NCBI RefSeq assembly: GCF_004791585.1
Contig: NZ_SRUU01000041.1
Coordinates: 1 to 43,809 of the forward strand
Origin: Mesorhizobium sp. M1C.F.Ca.ET.210.01.1.1
GTDB lineage: Bacteria > Pseudomonadota > Alphaproteobacteria > Rhizobiales > Rhizobiaceae
DNA length: 43,809 nt
Direction of reading: 5' to 3'
Numbering within the stretch: the first letter of the stretch is position 1; every line of letters begins with the position of its first letter. Positions 1-7,044 of the stretch are shown in pieces. The notes under the pieces are model-generated. The model saw only the letters and a program-made list of their open reading frames with translations. It had not been told where the DNA came from and made no database searches. A program made the position numbers and the translations under genes.

Positions 1-2
1 GC

Positions 3-104
3 AAGGAGAAAATGGTCATCCGTATCGCGCTCGCCCGCAAGCTGCTCGTCATTCTCAATGCAAAAGCACGCGACGCGCGCAGCGAGTTCGCAAATGCAAC
101 TTGA
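3..104 (+). CDS. IS110-family transposase, C-terminal end (cut by window edge)
   Basis: The frame is open from the left edge to TGA at 102-104. It reads a basic, Leu-rich segment with A-R-K-L-L-V-I-L-N-A, the typical closing motif of IS110/IS116/IS902 transposases, which usually end within a few tens of residues of an R-K-L-L-x-I-L-N-A stretch. Only about 33 residues are visible, so the catalytic DEDD and Tnp_20 domains cannot be checked, nor whether the copy is intact. IS110 enzymes are DEDD recombinases; some are guided by a bridge RNA from the element's non-coding end. Just downstream comes a palindromic intergenic repeat, not an obvious terminal inverted repeat, as expected for IS110. The last residues (D-A-R-S-E-F-A-N-A-T) differ from the common ending, so this could be a diverged or old copy. 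Confidence 0.6.
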   Translation, partial: KEKMVIRIALARKLLVILNAKARDARSEFANAT

Positions 105-121
105 CACCTCAGATAGTCGCT

Positions 122-177
122 CATCCGTTTCGGCGCTGCGCGCCGATCCACCTTCCCTCACAAGGGGGGAAGGGAAG
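122..177. repeat. Double-hairpin rhizobial intergenic repeat
   Basis: Two adjacent hairpins are visible. TCGGCGC (130-136) pairs perfectly with GCGCCGA (140-146) around a 3-base loop, and CTTCCCT (152-158) pairs with AGGGAAG (171-177). I recall this general layout (a CGGCGC hairpin followed by a CTTC...GAAG hairpin) as a very common intergenic repeat in Mesorhizobium genomes. It lies between the transposase end and the sigma-factor operon, so it may terminate read-through from the insertion sequence. Confidence 0.55.
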
Positions 178-297
178 TCCAGACCTCTGGCAACGCTTCC
201 TTTCTTCGGCTAGCTTCCGAAAATTCCTTGGCGGAGGATGAACCTTTTTGGACCGATCAGCGACAGAGCCACGAGGAGCCAGGCGGCTCGACCGGCC

Positions 298-864
298 ATG
301 AACGCGGCGACGGAAACCGATCGCGCGCTTGTAGACCGGGTCGCGAAGGGCGACCGGGCTGCCGTGCGGCTCCTGTTCATGCGTCACCACGCGCGGATCT
401 ACCGCTTCGTGGCGCGCCAGACGGGATCGGAAATGATGGCCGACGATATCGCAAATGAGGTCTTCCTCGAACTGTGGCGGCAGGCGCCGGGCTTCGAAGG
501 CCGCTCCGAAGTCTCGACCTGGCTGCTCGGCATCGCCCGTTTCAAGGCGTTGTCCCTGCTGCGCAAGAAGAAGGAAGACTGGATCGACGATGACGACGCG
601 GCGCAGGTGCCCGACAGCGCCGACACGCCGGAGGTCGTCACTATGAAGGAGGACAAGGCCGCCGCCTTGCGCCGCTTCGTCGATGCCTTGCCGGAAGAAC
701 ACCGCACGGTGATCGATCTTGCCTATTACCATGGACAGTCGGTGACCGAGATCGGCGAGGTGCTCAGCATCCCGGTCGCGACGGTGAAGACCAGGATGTT
801 CTACGCCCGCAAGAAGCTCGGCGAGGCGCTCAAGGCCGCCGGTTACGACAGGGGGTGGCCATGA
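298..864 (+). CDS. ECF-type RNA polymerase sigma factor
   Basis: This encodes a 188-residue sigma-70 family factor of the extracytoplasmic-function class. Region 2 is visible in the first half (D-R-V-A-K-G-D, then I-A-N-E-V-F-L-E-L-W and S-T-W-L-L-G-I-A-R-F), and a region-4 helix-turn-helix near the C terminus (V-T-E-I-G-E-V-L-S-I-P-V-A-T-V-K-T-R). The frame is open back to an ATG at 238, but there GGAGG abuts the start codon with no spacing. The ATG at 298, with AGGCGG about 11 bases upstream, begins where ECF proteins normally begin, so I prefer it. The stop TGA (862-864) overlaps the ATG of the anti-sigma gene as ATGA, indicating translational coupling. It presumably directs its own operon, including the subtilase, but I see no convincing ECF promoter upstream. 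Confidence 0.88.
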   Translation: MNAATETDRALVDRVAKGDRAAVRLLFMRHHARIYRFVARQTGSEMMADDIANEVFLELWRQAPGFEGRSEVSTWLLGIARFKALSLLRKKKEDWIDDDDAAQVPDSADTPEVVTMKEDKAAALRRFVDALPEEHRTVIDLAYYHGQSVTEIGEVLSIPVATVKTRMFYARKKLGEALKAAGYDRGWP

Positions 865-1529
865 GCGCCGCTGAAAAGATGTCGCGCCGCGACGAGATGG
901 AGACGCTGCTGCCGTTCTACCTGAACGGCTCGCTGGAAGGCGCCGAGCTCGAGGCCGTCGAGGAATGGCTTGCGTCCGATCCGGCGGCGATGGCAGCCCT
1001 TGGCGAAGCCGAGGCCGAATTTTCCGGCACCGCCGCCGCCAACGAGGCGATCCGCCCGCCGGCCGATGCGCTCTCCCGCTTCGCCAGGGCGCTCGACGCC
1101 GAGGCCGGCCCGGCGCGCGCGAGTGCCGGCCAATCGTGGCTGACGAAGATCTTCGGCCGCGTCACGGCAATGCCTGCCGGCGTCGCCTGGGCTGCGGCCG
1201 CGGCGCTGCTGGCGCTGGTCGTGGTGCAGTCCTTCGAGCAGCCGGGCGGCAAGGGCAATGACTTCGAGATCGCGGGCGCCGAGGATGACCTGGCGAAGCT
1301 CCCCTTCGCCCTGGTGAAGTTCAAGCCGGATGCCAAAATGTCGGACATCGCCGCCTTCCTCGGCCAGAACGGGCTGAAGGTCGCGGGAGGGCCGACCGCC
1401 GACGGCGTGTTTCACGTGACGATCCCGGCCAGCACCGCGACCGAATACGACAAGCTTGTCGGCCTTATTGCCGCCCAGCCTTTCGCGGATGCTGTGGTGC
1501 AGGGAAGGAAACCGGTCGATGGCGGCTAA
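861..1529 (+). CDS. Membrane anti-sigma factor with prodomain-like periplasmic region
   Basis: This is a 222-residue single-pass membrane protein coupled to the ECF sigma gene by an ATGA overlap, after a G-rich ribosome-binding site. Residues 1 to about 50 look like an anti-sigma domain of the RsiW/ChrR type (L-L-P-F-Y-L-N-G-S-L-E, then E-W-L-A-S-D-P), but without the zinc ligands H-x3-C-x2-C. One hydrophobic helix lies near residues 105-123 (A-A-A-A-A-L-L-A-L-V-V-V). The roughly 100-residue outer part reads F-A-L-V-K-F-K-P-D, I-A-A-F-L-G-Q-N-G-L-K-V, then V-T-I-P and L-I-A-A-Q-P. This parallels the propeptide-like region of the protease encoded next door (V-L-V-T-V, Q-I-A-N-F-F-G-L-Q-V, Y-G-I-P, L-A-A-D-G). 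I infer that it holds the sigma factor at the membrane and may bind, or be cut by, the subtilase. Confidence 0.8.
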   Translation: MSAAEKMSRRDEMETLLPFYLNGSLEGAELEAVEEWLASDPAAMAALGEAEAEFSGTAAANEAIRPPADALSRFARALDAEAGPARASAGQSWLTKIFGRVTAMPAGVAWAAAAALLALVVVQSFEQPGGKGNDFEIAGAEDDLAKLPFALVKFKPDAKMSDIAAFLGQNGLKVAGGPTADGVFHVTIPASTATEYDKLVGLIAAQPFADAVVQGRKPVDGG

Positions 1530-2961
1530 GGCGGTCATTCTTCATGCGGCGCTCCTTGCGGCGGCATTTGTCGCCGCGCCCGCCCTTGCGCAGACCAACG
1601 ACCCGAGCCTTTCGCAAAAACAGGTCGACTGCCTCAACCGCACGACCGCGGCCGGCGCCGATTGCGACAAGAACGGCGGCGACAAGAACGGCGGCGACAA
1701 GTCGGGCACAGGCAGCGCCGCCGTGTTCCTGCCGGCGCTGATCGTCGACCTGTTCCCGAACCCGCCGGCCAGCCCTGCACCGGCAAACCCGTCGAACGGA
1801 GCAGCGCAGACTGGCGGCCCGACGAACACGCCCCCACCCGCTCCAGCGCCAAGCGGACCTGTCACACCCCCTGCCGGGCTCAATCTCGCAGCGCCGCCGC
1901 GTGCGGTCAGCGGCGAGTTCGTGCCCGACGAGGTGCTGGTCACGGTCGCTGGCGATGCCGGCGCCGTGCAGCAGATCGCCAATTTCTTCGGCCTGCAGGT
2001 GCGGTCTGAGCGCCAGTCGCGGCTGCTCGGCACCACGCTGGTGCGCTACGGCATTCCCGACGGGCGACCGGTCGGCGTGGTCCTGGCGCAGCTTGCCGCC
2101 GACGGCCGCACGCAACGGCGCGAGCCTAACCACATCTATTCGCTGCAGCAGGCCGCCGGCATCGTGAACTATGCCTTCGACCGCATCGCGCTCGATGCCA
2201 GGAACGCGAGCGGCGAGAATGTCCGCGTCGCCGTCATCGATACCGGCATCGACGCCACCAATCCGGCGCTGAAGGGCGTGATCGCCAATCAGTTCGACGC
2301 CATGCCGAACGTGCCTATCGAGAAGCGCGACCACGGCACCTCGGTCGACGGGCTGATCGCAGGCATCGGCGCGCTGGAAGGCATGGCGCCGGGCGCCAGG
2401 ATCTATCATGCGCGCGCTTTCGAGGGCGGCAAATCCACAATGGACGTCATCCTTTCGGCGCTCGACTGGGCGGCCGAGCAGGATGTGCGCATCATCAATA
2501 TGAGTTTCGTCGGCCCCAAGAACGACCTGCTCGGCACCGCCTGCCGCAATGCGCGCGCGCTCGGCATGGTGCTGGTGGCGGCGGCCGGCAACAACGGGCC
2601 GAAGGCGCCCTATGGCTATCCCGCCGCCTTCGACGGCGTGATCGCGGTCACCGCCACCGACGCCAAGGACGGGCTGATGCCGCAAGCCAATCGCGGCGCC
2701 TACGTCTTCATCTCCGCGCCGGGCGTGGAGATGGTGGCGCCGAGCGGTGCCGGCTCGGATGTGGTGACCGGCACCTCATTCGCCGCCGCGATCGTCAGCG
2801 GCGCCATTGCCAATCTGATCCACGCCGCGCCCGACCGCTCGGCCGACGATATCGAGAAGGCGCTCGCCGCCACGGCCAAGGATCTCGGCCCGAAAGGGCG
2901 GGACAATGATTTCGGCTATGGGTTGCTGGATATAAAGGCGGCTGGAGCGGCGAAGGAATAA
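1519..2961 (+). CDS. Exported S8 (subtilisin-like) serine protease
   Basis: The 480-residue protein begins with a signal peptide (A-A-L-L-A-A-A-F-V-A-A-P-A-L-A, cleavage near residue 25). A low-complexity D-K-N-G-G repeat and a Pro-rich linker follow, then a prodomain-like stretch around residues 130-215 and the S8 catalytic domain. The triad is complete: D241 in V-A-V-I-D-T-G-I-D, H272 in D-H-G-T-S-V, and S420 in G-T-S-F-A-A-A, with oxyanion N358 in A-A-G-N-N-G. The ATG at 1519 follows GGGAAGGA and overlaps the end of the anti-sigma gene by 11 bases, so I discard the longer upstream frame. The protease probably acts in the periplasm or outside the cell. Its place as third gene of a sigma/anti-sigma operon makes it either the output or the sensor protease of that circuit. 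Confidence 0.92.
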   Translation: MAAKAVILHAALLAAAFVAAPALAQTNDPSLSQKQVDCLNRTTAAGADCDKNGGDKNGGDKSGTGSAAVFLPALIVDLFPNPPASPAPANPSNGAAQTGGPTNTPPPAPAPSGPVTPPAGLNLAAPPRAVSGEFVPDEVLVTVAGDAGAVQQIANFFGLQVRSERQSRLLGTTLVRYGIPDGRPVGVVLAQLAADGRTQRREPNHIYSLQQAAGIVNYAFDRIALDARNASGENVRVAVIDTGIDATNPALKGVIANQFDAMPNVPIEKRDHGTSVDGLIAGIGALEGMAPGARIYHARAFEGGKSTMDVILSALDWAAEQDVRIINMSFVGPKNDLLGTACRNARALGMVLVAAAGNNGPKAPYGYPAAFDGVIAVTATDAKDGLMPQANRGAYVFISAPGVEMVAPSGAGSDVVTGTSFAAAIVSGAIANLIHAAPDRSADDIEKALAATAKDLGPKGRDNDFGYGLLDIKAAGAAKE

Positions 2962-2976
2962 TCGCGCCCTACCAGG

Positions 2977-3111
2977 CTATGCGGGATTCGGGTCAGGCCG
3001 CGTCGAAAATGGTGGCTGCCGAGAACCGGAGCGGAGCGTACTAAAGTACGTGAGCACCGGAAGCACAGGCTGCCGCCATTTGGAGGCCGGCCTCACCCGA
3101 ATAGCGCATAG
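2977..3111. repeat. RIME-like palindromic intergenic element
   Basis: This 135-base near-palindrome fills the gap between two convergent genes almost exactly. The outer arms (CTATGCG...AGGCCG against its complement ending at 3111) match at about 22 of 24 positions. Inner arms AAATGGTGGCTGCC and GGCTGCCGCCATTT pair at 12 of 14. The centre holds CGTACT-AA-AGTACG, a perfect small hairpin. The central part, with GAGCGTACTAAAGTACGTGAG-like sequence, is familiar from RIME-type elements of rhizobia. RNA from either direction would fold, so it may serve as a bidirectional terminator for the subtilase and aglR. Confidence 0.75.
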
Positions 3112-3112
3112 G

Positions 3113-4132
3113 CTAAGGCGCCCCGGCAACCGATCCCCTCACCACCAGATCAACCGGCCAGACCTCGCCGCGAGCCCTCTCTTCGAGCCCCGATATGCGC
3201 GCGGCCAAACGCTCGGCGACGCGCGCTCCCGCAAGCCGGATCGAGGAGCGCGTCGTCGACAGCGGCACCGGGAAATTTTCCGGCCGCAGCCAGGGGAAGA
3301 CGTCGTCATGGGCGACCAGCGACAGATCGCCCGGAATGGTGAGGCCGAGATCGCGCACGGCGCGCACGACGCCCAGCGCCATGATGAGACTGGAGCAGAC
3401 GATCGCCGTCGGCGCCTCGCTCTCTTCGAGCAGGCGGCGGGCGGCGCGGTAGCCGTTTTCCTCGGTCATGGTCGCCGAGCAGATGTGGCGCTCGCCGAGC
3501 GCCAGGCCGCTCGCGACAAGCGCCCGGCGCACGCCGCGCTCGCGGTGGATGGCGAAAGTCTCGCGGTCGTCGCCGTTGATCAGCGCCAGCCGCTGGTGGC
3601 CGAGCTGGACGAGCAGCCTGGCCGCCTCGTGGAAGGCGCCCTCATTGTCGATGTCGAGATAGGGATAGTCGAACTCGAACCCCTCGCTGCGGCCATGGAC
3701 GATGAAGGGGATGCCCAGCGTGTTGACCAGCGCCAGGCGTCGGTCGGCGGGGCGGGGCGAGGAGATGTAGACGGCGTCGACCTGCCGGTTGGCGACGATA
3801 CGGCGATAGGTGGTTTCCTGGTCGTCGGCATCGGCCGGCGAGAGCACGAGGTCGAGCTCGTGCGAGCGGGCATAGTCGCCGAGGCCGGAAAGGAACTCGA
3901 CGAAATGCGGATCGATGTCGACGGCATTGCCGGTCGGCAGCACATAGCCGATCATGCCCGACTTGCCGGTGGCCAGCCGCCGTGCGCTGGGGTTCGGGCG
4001 ATAGCCGTGGCGCTTGGCGGCATCCATCACGCGCCGCCGCGTTTCCTCGTTGACCTCCGGGTAGCCGTTGAGCGCCCGGCTCACCGTGGTCTGGGAGAGC
4101 GACAGCATATGCGAGAGTTGCTTGAGGTTCAT
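3113..4132 (-). CDS. aglR: LacI-family regulator of the alpha-glucoside operon
   Basis: This encodes a 339-residue LacI/GalR-type repressor. The N-terminal helix-turn-helix reads L-S-L-S-Q-T-T-V-S-R-A-L-N-G-Y-P-E-V, followed by the hinge region (Y-R-P-N-P-S-A-R-R-L-A-T-G). Residues from about 60 on form a periplasmic-binding-protein-like effector domain (G-M-I-G-Y-V-L-P-T-G). It is divergent from aglEFGAK, the arrangement of aglR in Sinorhizobium meliloti, where the regulator responds to alpha-glucosides such as sucrose, maltose and trehalose. Two AAAGCGCTTT palindromes lie in the shared promoter region, one beside its own start and one near the aglE promoter, so it probably represses both directions. 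The name aglR rests on context and family, not on alignment. Confidence 0.88.
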   Translation of the reverse strand: MNLKQLSHMLSLSQTTVSRALNGYPEVNEETRRRVMDAAKRHGYRPNPSARRLATGKSGMIGYVLPTGNAVDIDPHFVEFLSGLGDYARSHELDLVLSPADADDQETTYRRIVANRQVDAVYISSPRPADRRLALVNTLGIPFIVHGRSEGFEFDYPYLDIDNEGAFHEAARLLVQLGHQRLALINGDDRETFAIHRERGVRRALVASGLALGERHICSATMTEENGYRAARRLLEESEAPTAIVCSSLIMALGVVRAVRDLGLTIPGDLSLVAHDDVFPWLRPENFPVPLSTTRSSIRLAGARVAERLAARISGLEERARGEVWPVDLVVRGSVAGAP

Positions 4133-4149
4133 CGGAGGCCTCCAGCCTC

Positions 4150-4159
4150 AAAGCGCTTT
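4150..4159. promoter_or_regulatory. Putative LacI-type operator (aglR side)
   Basis: This is a perfect 10-base palindrome, AAAGCGCTTT, 18 bases upstream of the aglR start codon. It repeats the core of the palindrome near aglE at 4368. CG-centred palindromes of this kind are typical LacI-family operators. The position fits autoregulation of aglR. The flanking bases are not symmetrical, so it is probably the weaker of the two sites. Confidence 0.6.
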
Positions 4160-4330
4160 AAATTTGAATCGATCCGATGATTGCTGGCGATGGCGTCAGA
4201 CATAATGACTTTAGTGACGGCTCAATGCAGTTTGAAGTAAAAATTGCTGCTGCAGCGCCAAAAAAGCATGCTGCAGCGCACTTTCTGGCTGACCAGGAGG
4301 AATTTTAAATCGATTAGTACTGCAACCCTC

Positions 4331-4359
4331 TTGACTTCCGGTTAATTCAATGGCGAGAT
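4331..4359 (+). promoter_or_regulatory. Possible aglE promoter
   Basis: TTGACT at 4331-4336 is a good -35 hexamer. Seventeen bases later the hexamer CGAGAT is a poor -10, so the call rests mainly on the -35 and on position. A start site near 4366 would put the CCAAAGCGCTTTGG palindrome at about +2 to +16, the classic place for a repressor operator. The untranslated leader would be about 125 bases. Confidence 0.35.
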
Positions 4360-4367
4360 CGAAAAAG

Positions 4368-4381
4368 CCAAAGCGCTTTGG
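4368..4381. promoter_or_regulatory. Putative LacI-type operator (aglE side)
   Basis: CCAAAGCGCTTTGG is a perfect 14-base palindrome, 111 bases upstream of aglE. It shares the AAAGCGCTTT core with the site beside aglR. It is the most symmetrical word in the divergent region and is the likely main AglR-binding site controlling the transport operon. Confidence 0.7.
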
Positions 4382-4492
4382 AAGGCTCTCCGGAAGGTTG
4401 CGGTTGCCTTTTCGCTGAGTCACAGTTCTGCGGGCGTCGGCGGACGAGATGGAGGTTTCGTCCGAACTGTTTGACCACTGGGAGGAATTGCG

Positions 4493-5848
4493 ATGAAGAA
4501 AATGCTTCTCTTGGGCGCCGCTTTCGCCGCGCTCGCTTTCAGCCTGCCGGCGCAAGCCGAATTGAAGTTCAAGCCGGGCGAGGACCCGCGCTTCCACTGG
4601 GCGAACTACGACGAGCTCAAGAAAGTCGACCTCAAGGGCGAGACGCTGACCATCTTCGGGCCGTGGCGCGGCGAGGACGAGGGCCTGGTGCGCACCGTGC
4701 TCGAATATTTCCAGGAAGCCACCGGCGCCGAGATCAAATACTCCTCGTCCGAGAATTACGAACAACAGATCGTCATCGACACCCAGGCCGGCAGCCCGCC
4801 CAACATCGCCGTGCTGCCGCAGCCCGGCCTCATCCAGGACCTGGCCTCCAAGGGCCTGCTCACCCCGCTCGGCGACGACACCGCCAAATGGGTGAAGGAC
4901 AATTACGGCGCCGGCCAGTCATGGGTCGATCTCGGCACCTTCAAGGACAAGGACGGCAAGCCCGGCTTCTTCGCCTTCCCCTACAAGGCCGACGTGAAAT
5001 CGCTGGTCTGGTATTCGCCGGACAATTTCGAGGAAGCCGGCTACAAGGTGCCGAAGACGCAGGAAGAACTCGCCGACCTCGAGAAGAAGATCATCGCCGA
5101 TGGCGGCAAGCCCTGGTGCATCGGGCTTGGCTCGGGCGGCGCCACCGGCTGGCCGGCGACCGACTGGGTCGAGGACATCATGCTCAGGACCCAGGCGCCC
5201 GACGTCTACGACAAGTGGGTGAAGAACGAGATCCCGTTCAACGACCCGGCCGTGGTCAACGCCATCGACATCTTCGGCAAGATCGCTACCGACGACAAGA
5301 TGGTCGATGGCGGCGCCAAGGCGGTGGCGGCGACCGACTTCCGCGACAGCCCGAAAGGCCTCTTCTCGGTGCCGCCGAAATGCTACATGCACAAGCAGGC
5401 ATCGTTCATCCCGACCTTCTTCCCGCAGGGCACCAAGATCGGTCAGGACGCCGACTTCTTCTACTATCCGCCCTATGCTTCCAAGCCGGATCTCGGCACG
5501 CCCGTGCTCGGCGCCGGCACGCTGGTGATGATCACCAAGGACTCCAAGGGTGCGCGCGCCTTCATCGACTTCCTCAAGATGCCGCTGGCGCATGAGATCT
5601 GGATGGCCCAGGGCGGCTTCGTGACGCCCTACAAGTCGGTGAACAAGGAAGCCTATGCCAGCGAGGCGCTGAAGAAGCAGGGCGACATCCTGGCCAACGC
5701 CTCGACCTTCCGCTTCGACGGCTCGGACCTGATGCCCGGCAAGATCGGCGCCGGCTCCTTCTGGACCGGCATGATCGACCTGGTCGGCGGCAAGTCCGCC
5801 CAGGACGTCGCCACCGACATTCAGAAGAGCTGGGATGCCATCAAGTAA
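4493..5848 (+). CDS. aglE: Alpha-glucoside ABC transporter, substrate-binding protein
   Basis: This 451-residue exported solute-binding protein of the MalE-like cluster 1 family opens a sugar import operon. The signal peptide is K-K-M-L-L-L-G-A-A-F-A-A-L-A-F-S-L-P-A-Q-A, with cleavage near residue 22. The mature part carries the family pattern G-E-T-L-T-I-F-G-P-W-R-G, D-T-Q-A-G-S-P-P-N-I-A-V-L-P and W-Y-S-P-D-N-F. The start follows a strong GGGAGGAA site. Gene order matches the rhizobial aglEFGAK operon for uptake of alpha-glucosides, so the ligand is probably sucrose, maltose, trehalose or a related disaccharide. Stable stem-loops lie directly after it and may keep this segment of the mRNA more abundant than the membrane-protein segments. 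Confidence 0.92.
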   Translation: MKKMLLLGAAFAALAFSLPAQAELKFKPGEDPRFHWANYDELKKVDLKGETLTIFGPWRGEDEGLVRTVLEYFQEATGAEIKYSSSENYEQQIVIDTQAGSPPNIAVLPQPGLIQDLASKGLLTPLGDDTAKWVKDNYGAGQSWVDLGTFKDKDGKPGFFAFPYKADVKSLVWYSPDNFEEAGYKVPKTQEELADLEKKIIADGGKPWCIGLGSGGATGWPATDWVEDIMLRTQAPDVYDKWVKNEIPFNDPAVVNAIDIFGKIATDDKMVDGGAKAVAATDFRDSPKGLFSVPPKCYMHKQASFIPTFFPQGTKIGQDADFFYYPPYASKPDLGTPVLGAGTLVMITKDSKGARAFIDFLKMPLAHEIWMAQGGFVTPYKSVNKEAYASEALKKQGDILANASTFRFDGSDLMPGKIGAGSFWTGMIDLVGGKSAQDVATDIQKSWDAIK

Positions 5849-5849
5849 G

Positions 5850-5935
5850 CCGCCCATAGCGGCGAAGCATCAGACTTGCTGATCCTCCTACTGGATCCGG
5901 GCCATGGCCCGGATCCGACCGGCGGCATCCGCCGG
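5850..5935 (+). repeat. Three stem-loops between aglE and aglF
   Basis: The 181-base gap inside the operon starts with three hairpins. The first is GCCGC/GCGGC around 5850-5864. The second, at 5893-5916, is a perfect 24-base palindrome made of the half GGATCCGGGCCA and its complement. The third, at 5919-5935, is CCGGCGG/CCGCCGG with a CAT loop. None is followed by a T-run, so they are unlikely to be a full terminator. By analogy with the malE-malF intercistronic region, they probably stabilise the upstream aglE message. Confidence 0.65.
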
Positions 5936-6029
5936 AAGCCTTCGCGTCTCGTTTGTTCCGAATAACCGAAAGTCGGTGCATCCGATCGCCAGCATTTGCC
6001 TGGCCGGTCATGCGCAGGGAGAGGGACCC

Positions 6030-7043
6030 ATGGCGGCTCAGATTTTCTCGGCCATATTCGTCATCATCGTCGGCGTCGGCGGCTGTGTCGCCTATTTCTG
6101 GGGCGCCAACAAACTGCTCGACGTCATCTTCCCATCGCGCGGCGTCTCCGGCACCGCTGCCGTCGACAATCTGCGCCGGCAAGGGCTGGTGCGGCCGTGG
6201 CTGTTCGTCGGACCGGCGATGATCATCCTCACCATCTACCTGATCTATCCGGTCGTCGAGACGCTAAGGCTGTCCTTCCTCGACCGCGGCGGCGCGAGCT
6301 TCGTCGGCCTCGCCAACTACGAATGGGCGTTCGGCGATCGCGAGTTCCGCAATTCGATCCTCAACAACATCGTCTGGCTCGCCGTGGTGCCTGCTGCATG
6401 CACTTTCCTCGGGCTGATCATCGCCGTGCTCACCGACAAGATCTGGTGGGGCACGATCGCCAAGAGCCTGATCTTCCTGCCGCTGGCGATCTCCTTCGTC
6501 GGCGCCAGCGTGATCTGGAAGTTCATCTACGAGTATCGCGGCGAAGGCCAGGTCCAGATCGGCCTGCTCAACGCCATCATCCAGTATTTCGGCGGCCAGC
6601 CGCAGGTGTGGATATCACTGCCCTTCTGGAACAACTTCTTCCTGATGGTCATCCTGATCTGGATCCAGACCGGCTTTGCCATGGTGATCCTGTCGTCGGC
6701 ACTGCGCGGCATTCCGGAAGAGACCCTGGAAGCCGCGGTCATCGACGGCGCCAACCCGTTCCAGATCTTCTGGAAGATCATGGTGCCGCAGATCTGGGGC
6801 ACCATCGCGGTCGTCTGGACCACCATCACCATCCTGGTGCTGAAGGTGTTCGACATCGTGCTGACGATGACCAACGGCCAATGGAACAGCCAGGTGCTCG
6901 CCAATCTGATGTTCGACTGGATGTTCCGCGGCGGCGGCGACTTCGGCCGCGGCGCCACGATCGCCATCATCATCATGATCGCCGTCATTCCGATCATGGT
7001 CTGGAACATCCGCCAGGCCAACAAAGAGACGGGAGGGCATTGA
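6030..7043 (+). CDS. aglF: Alpha-glucoside ABC transporter permease 1
   Basis: This 337-residue inner-membrane permease of the MalF type forms the translocation pore with AglG. It has an N-terminal helix (A-A-Q-I-F-S-A-I-F-V-I-I-V-G-V-G-G), a second helix near W-L-F-V-G-P-A-M-I-I-L-T-I-Y-L-I-Y-P, and four further helices. The EAA loop that docks with the ATPase reads E-E-T-L-E-A-A-V-I-D-G-A-N-P-F-Q-I-F. The frame is open to an upstream ATG at 5904, but that would run through the hairpin region. The ATG at 6030 has GGGAGAGGG just upstream and gives a normal length, so I chose it. The gene stops one base before the aglG start codon. Confidence 0.92.
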   Translation: MAAQIFSAIFVIIVGVGGCVAYFWGANKLLDVIFPSRGVSGTAAVDNLRRQGLVRPWLFVGPAMIILTIYLIYPVVETLRLSFLDRGGASFVGLANYEWAFGDREFRNSILNNIVWLAVVPAACTFLGLIIAVLTDKIWWGTIAKSLIFLPLAISFVGASVIWKFIYEYRGEGQVQIGLLNAIIQYFGGQPQVWISLPFWNNFFLMVILIWIQTGFAMVILSSALRGIPEETLEAAVIDGANPFQIFWKIMVPQIWGTIAVVWTTITILVLKVFDIVLTMTNGQWNSQVLANLMFDWMFRGGGDFGRGATIAIIIMIAVIPIMVWNIRQANKETGGH

Positions 7044-7044
7044 G

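Noticed and set aside
238..297. Upstream ATG for the ECF sigma factor
   Set aside because: GGAGG touches the start codon without spacing, and the extra 20 residues match nothing in ECF factors. It remains possible.
1651..1700. Short repeated bases in the subtilase gene (GACAAGAACGGCGGC)
   Set aside because: This is an in-frame D-K-N-G-G coding repeat in a linker of the protease, not a CRISPR or mobile-element repeat.
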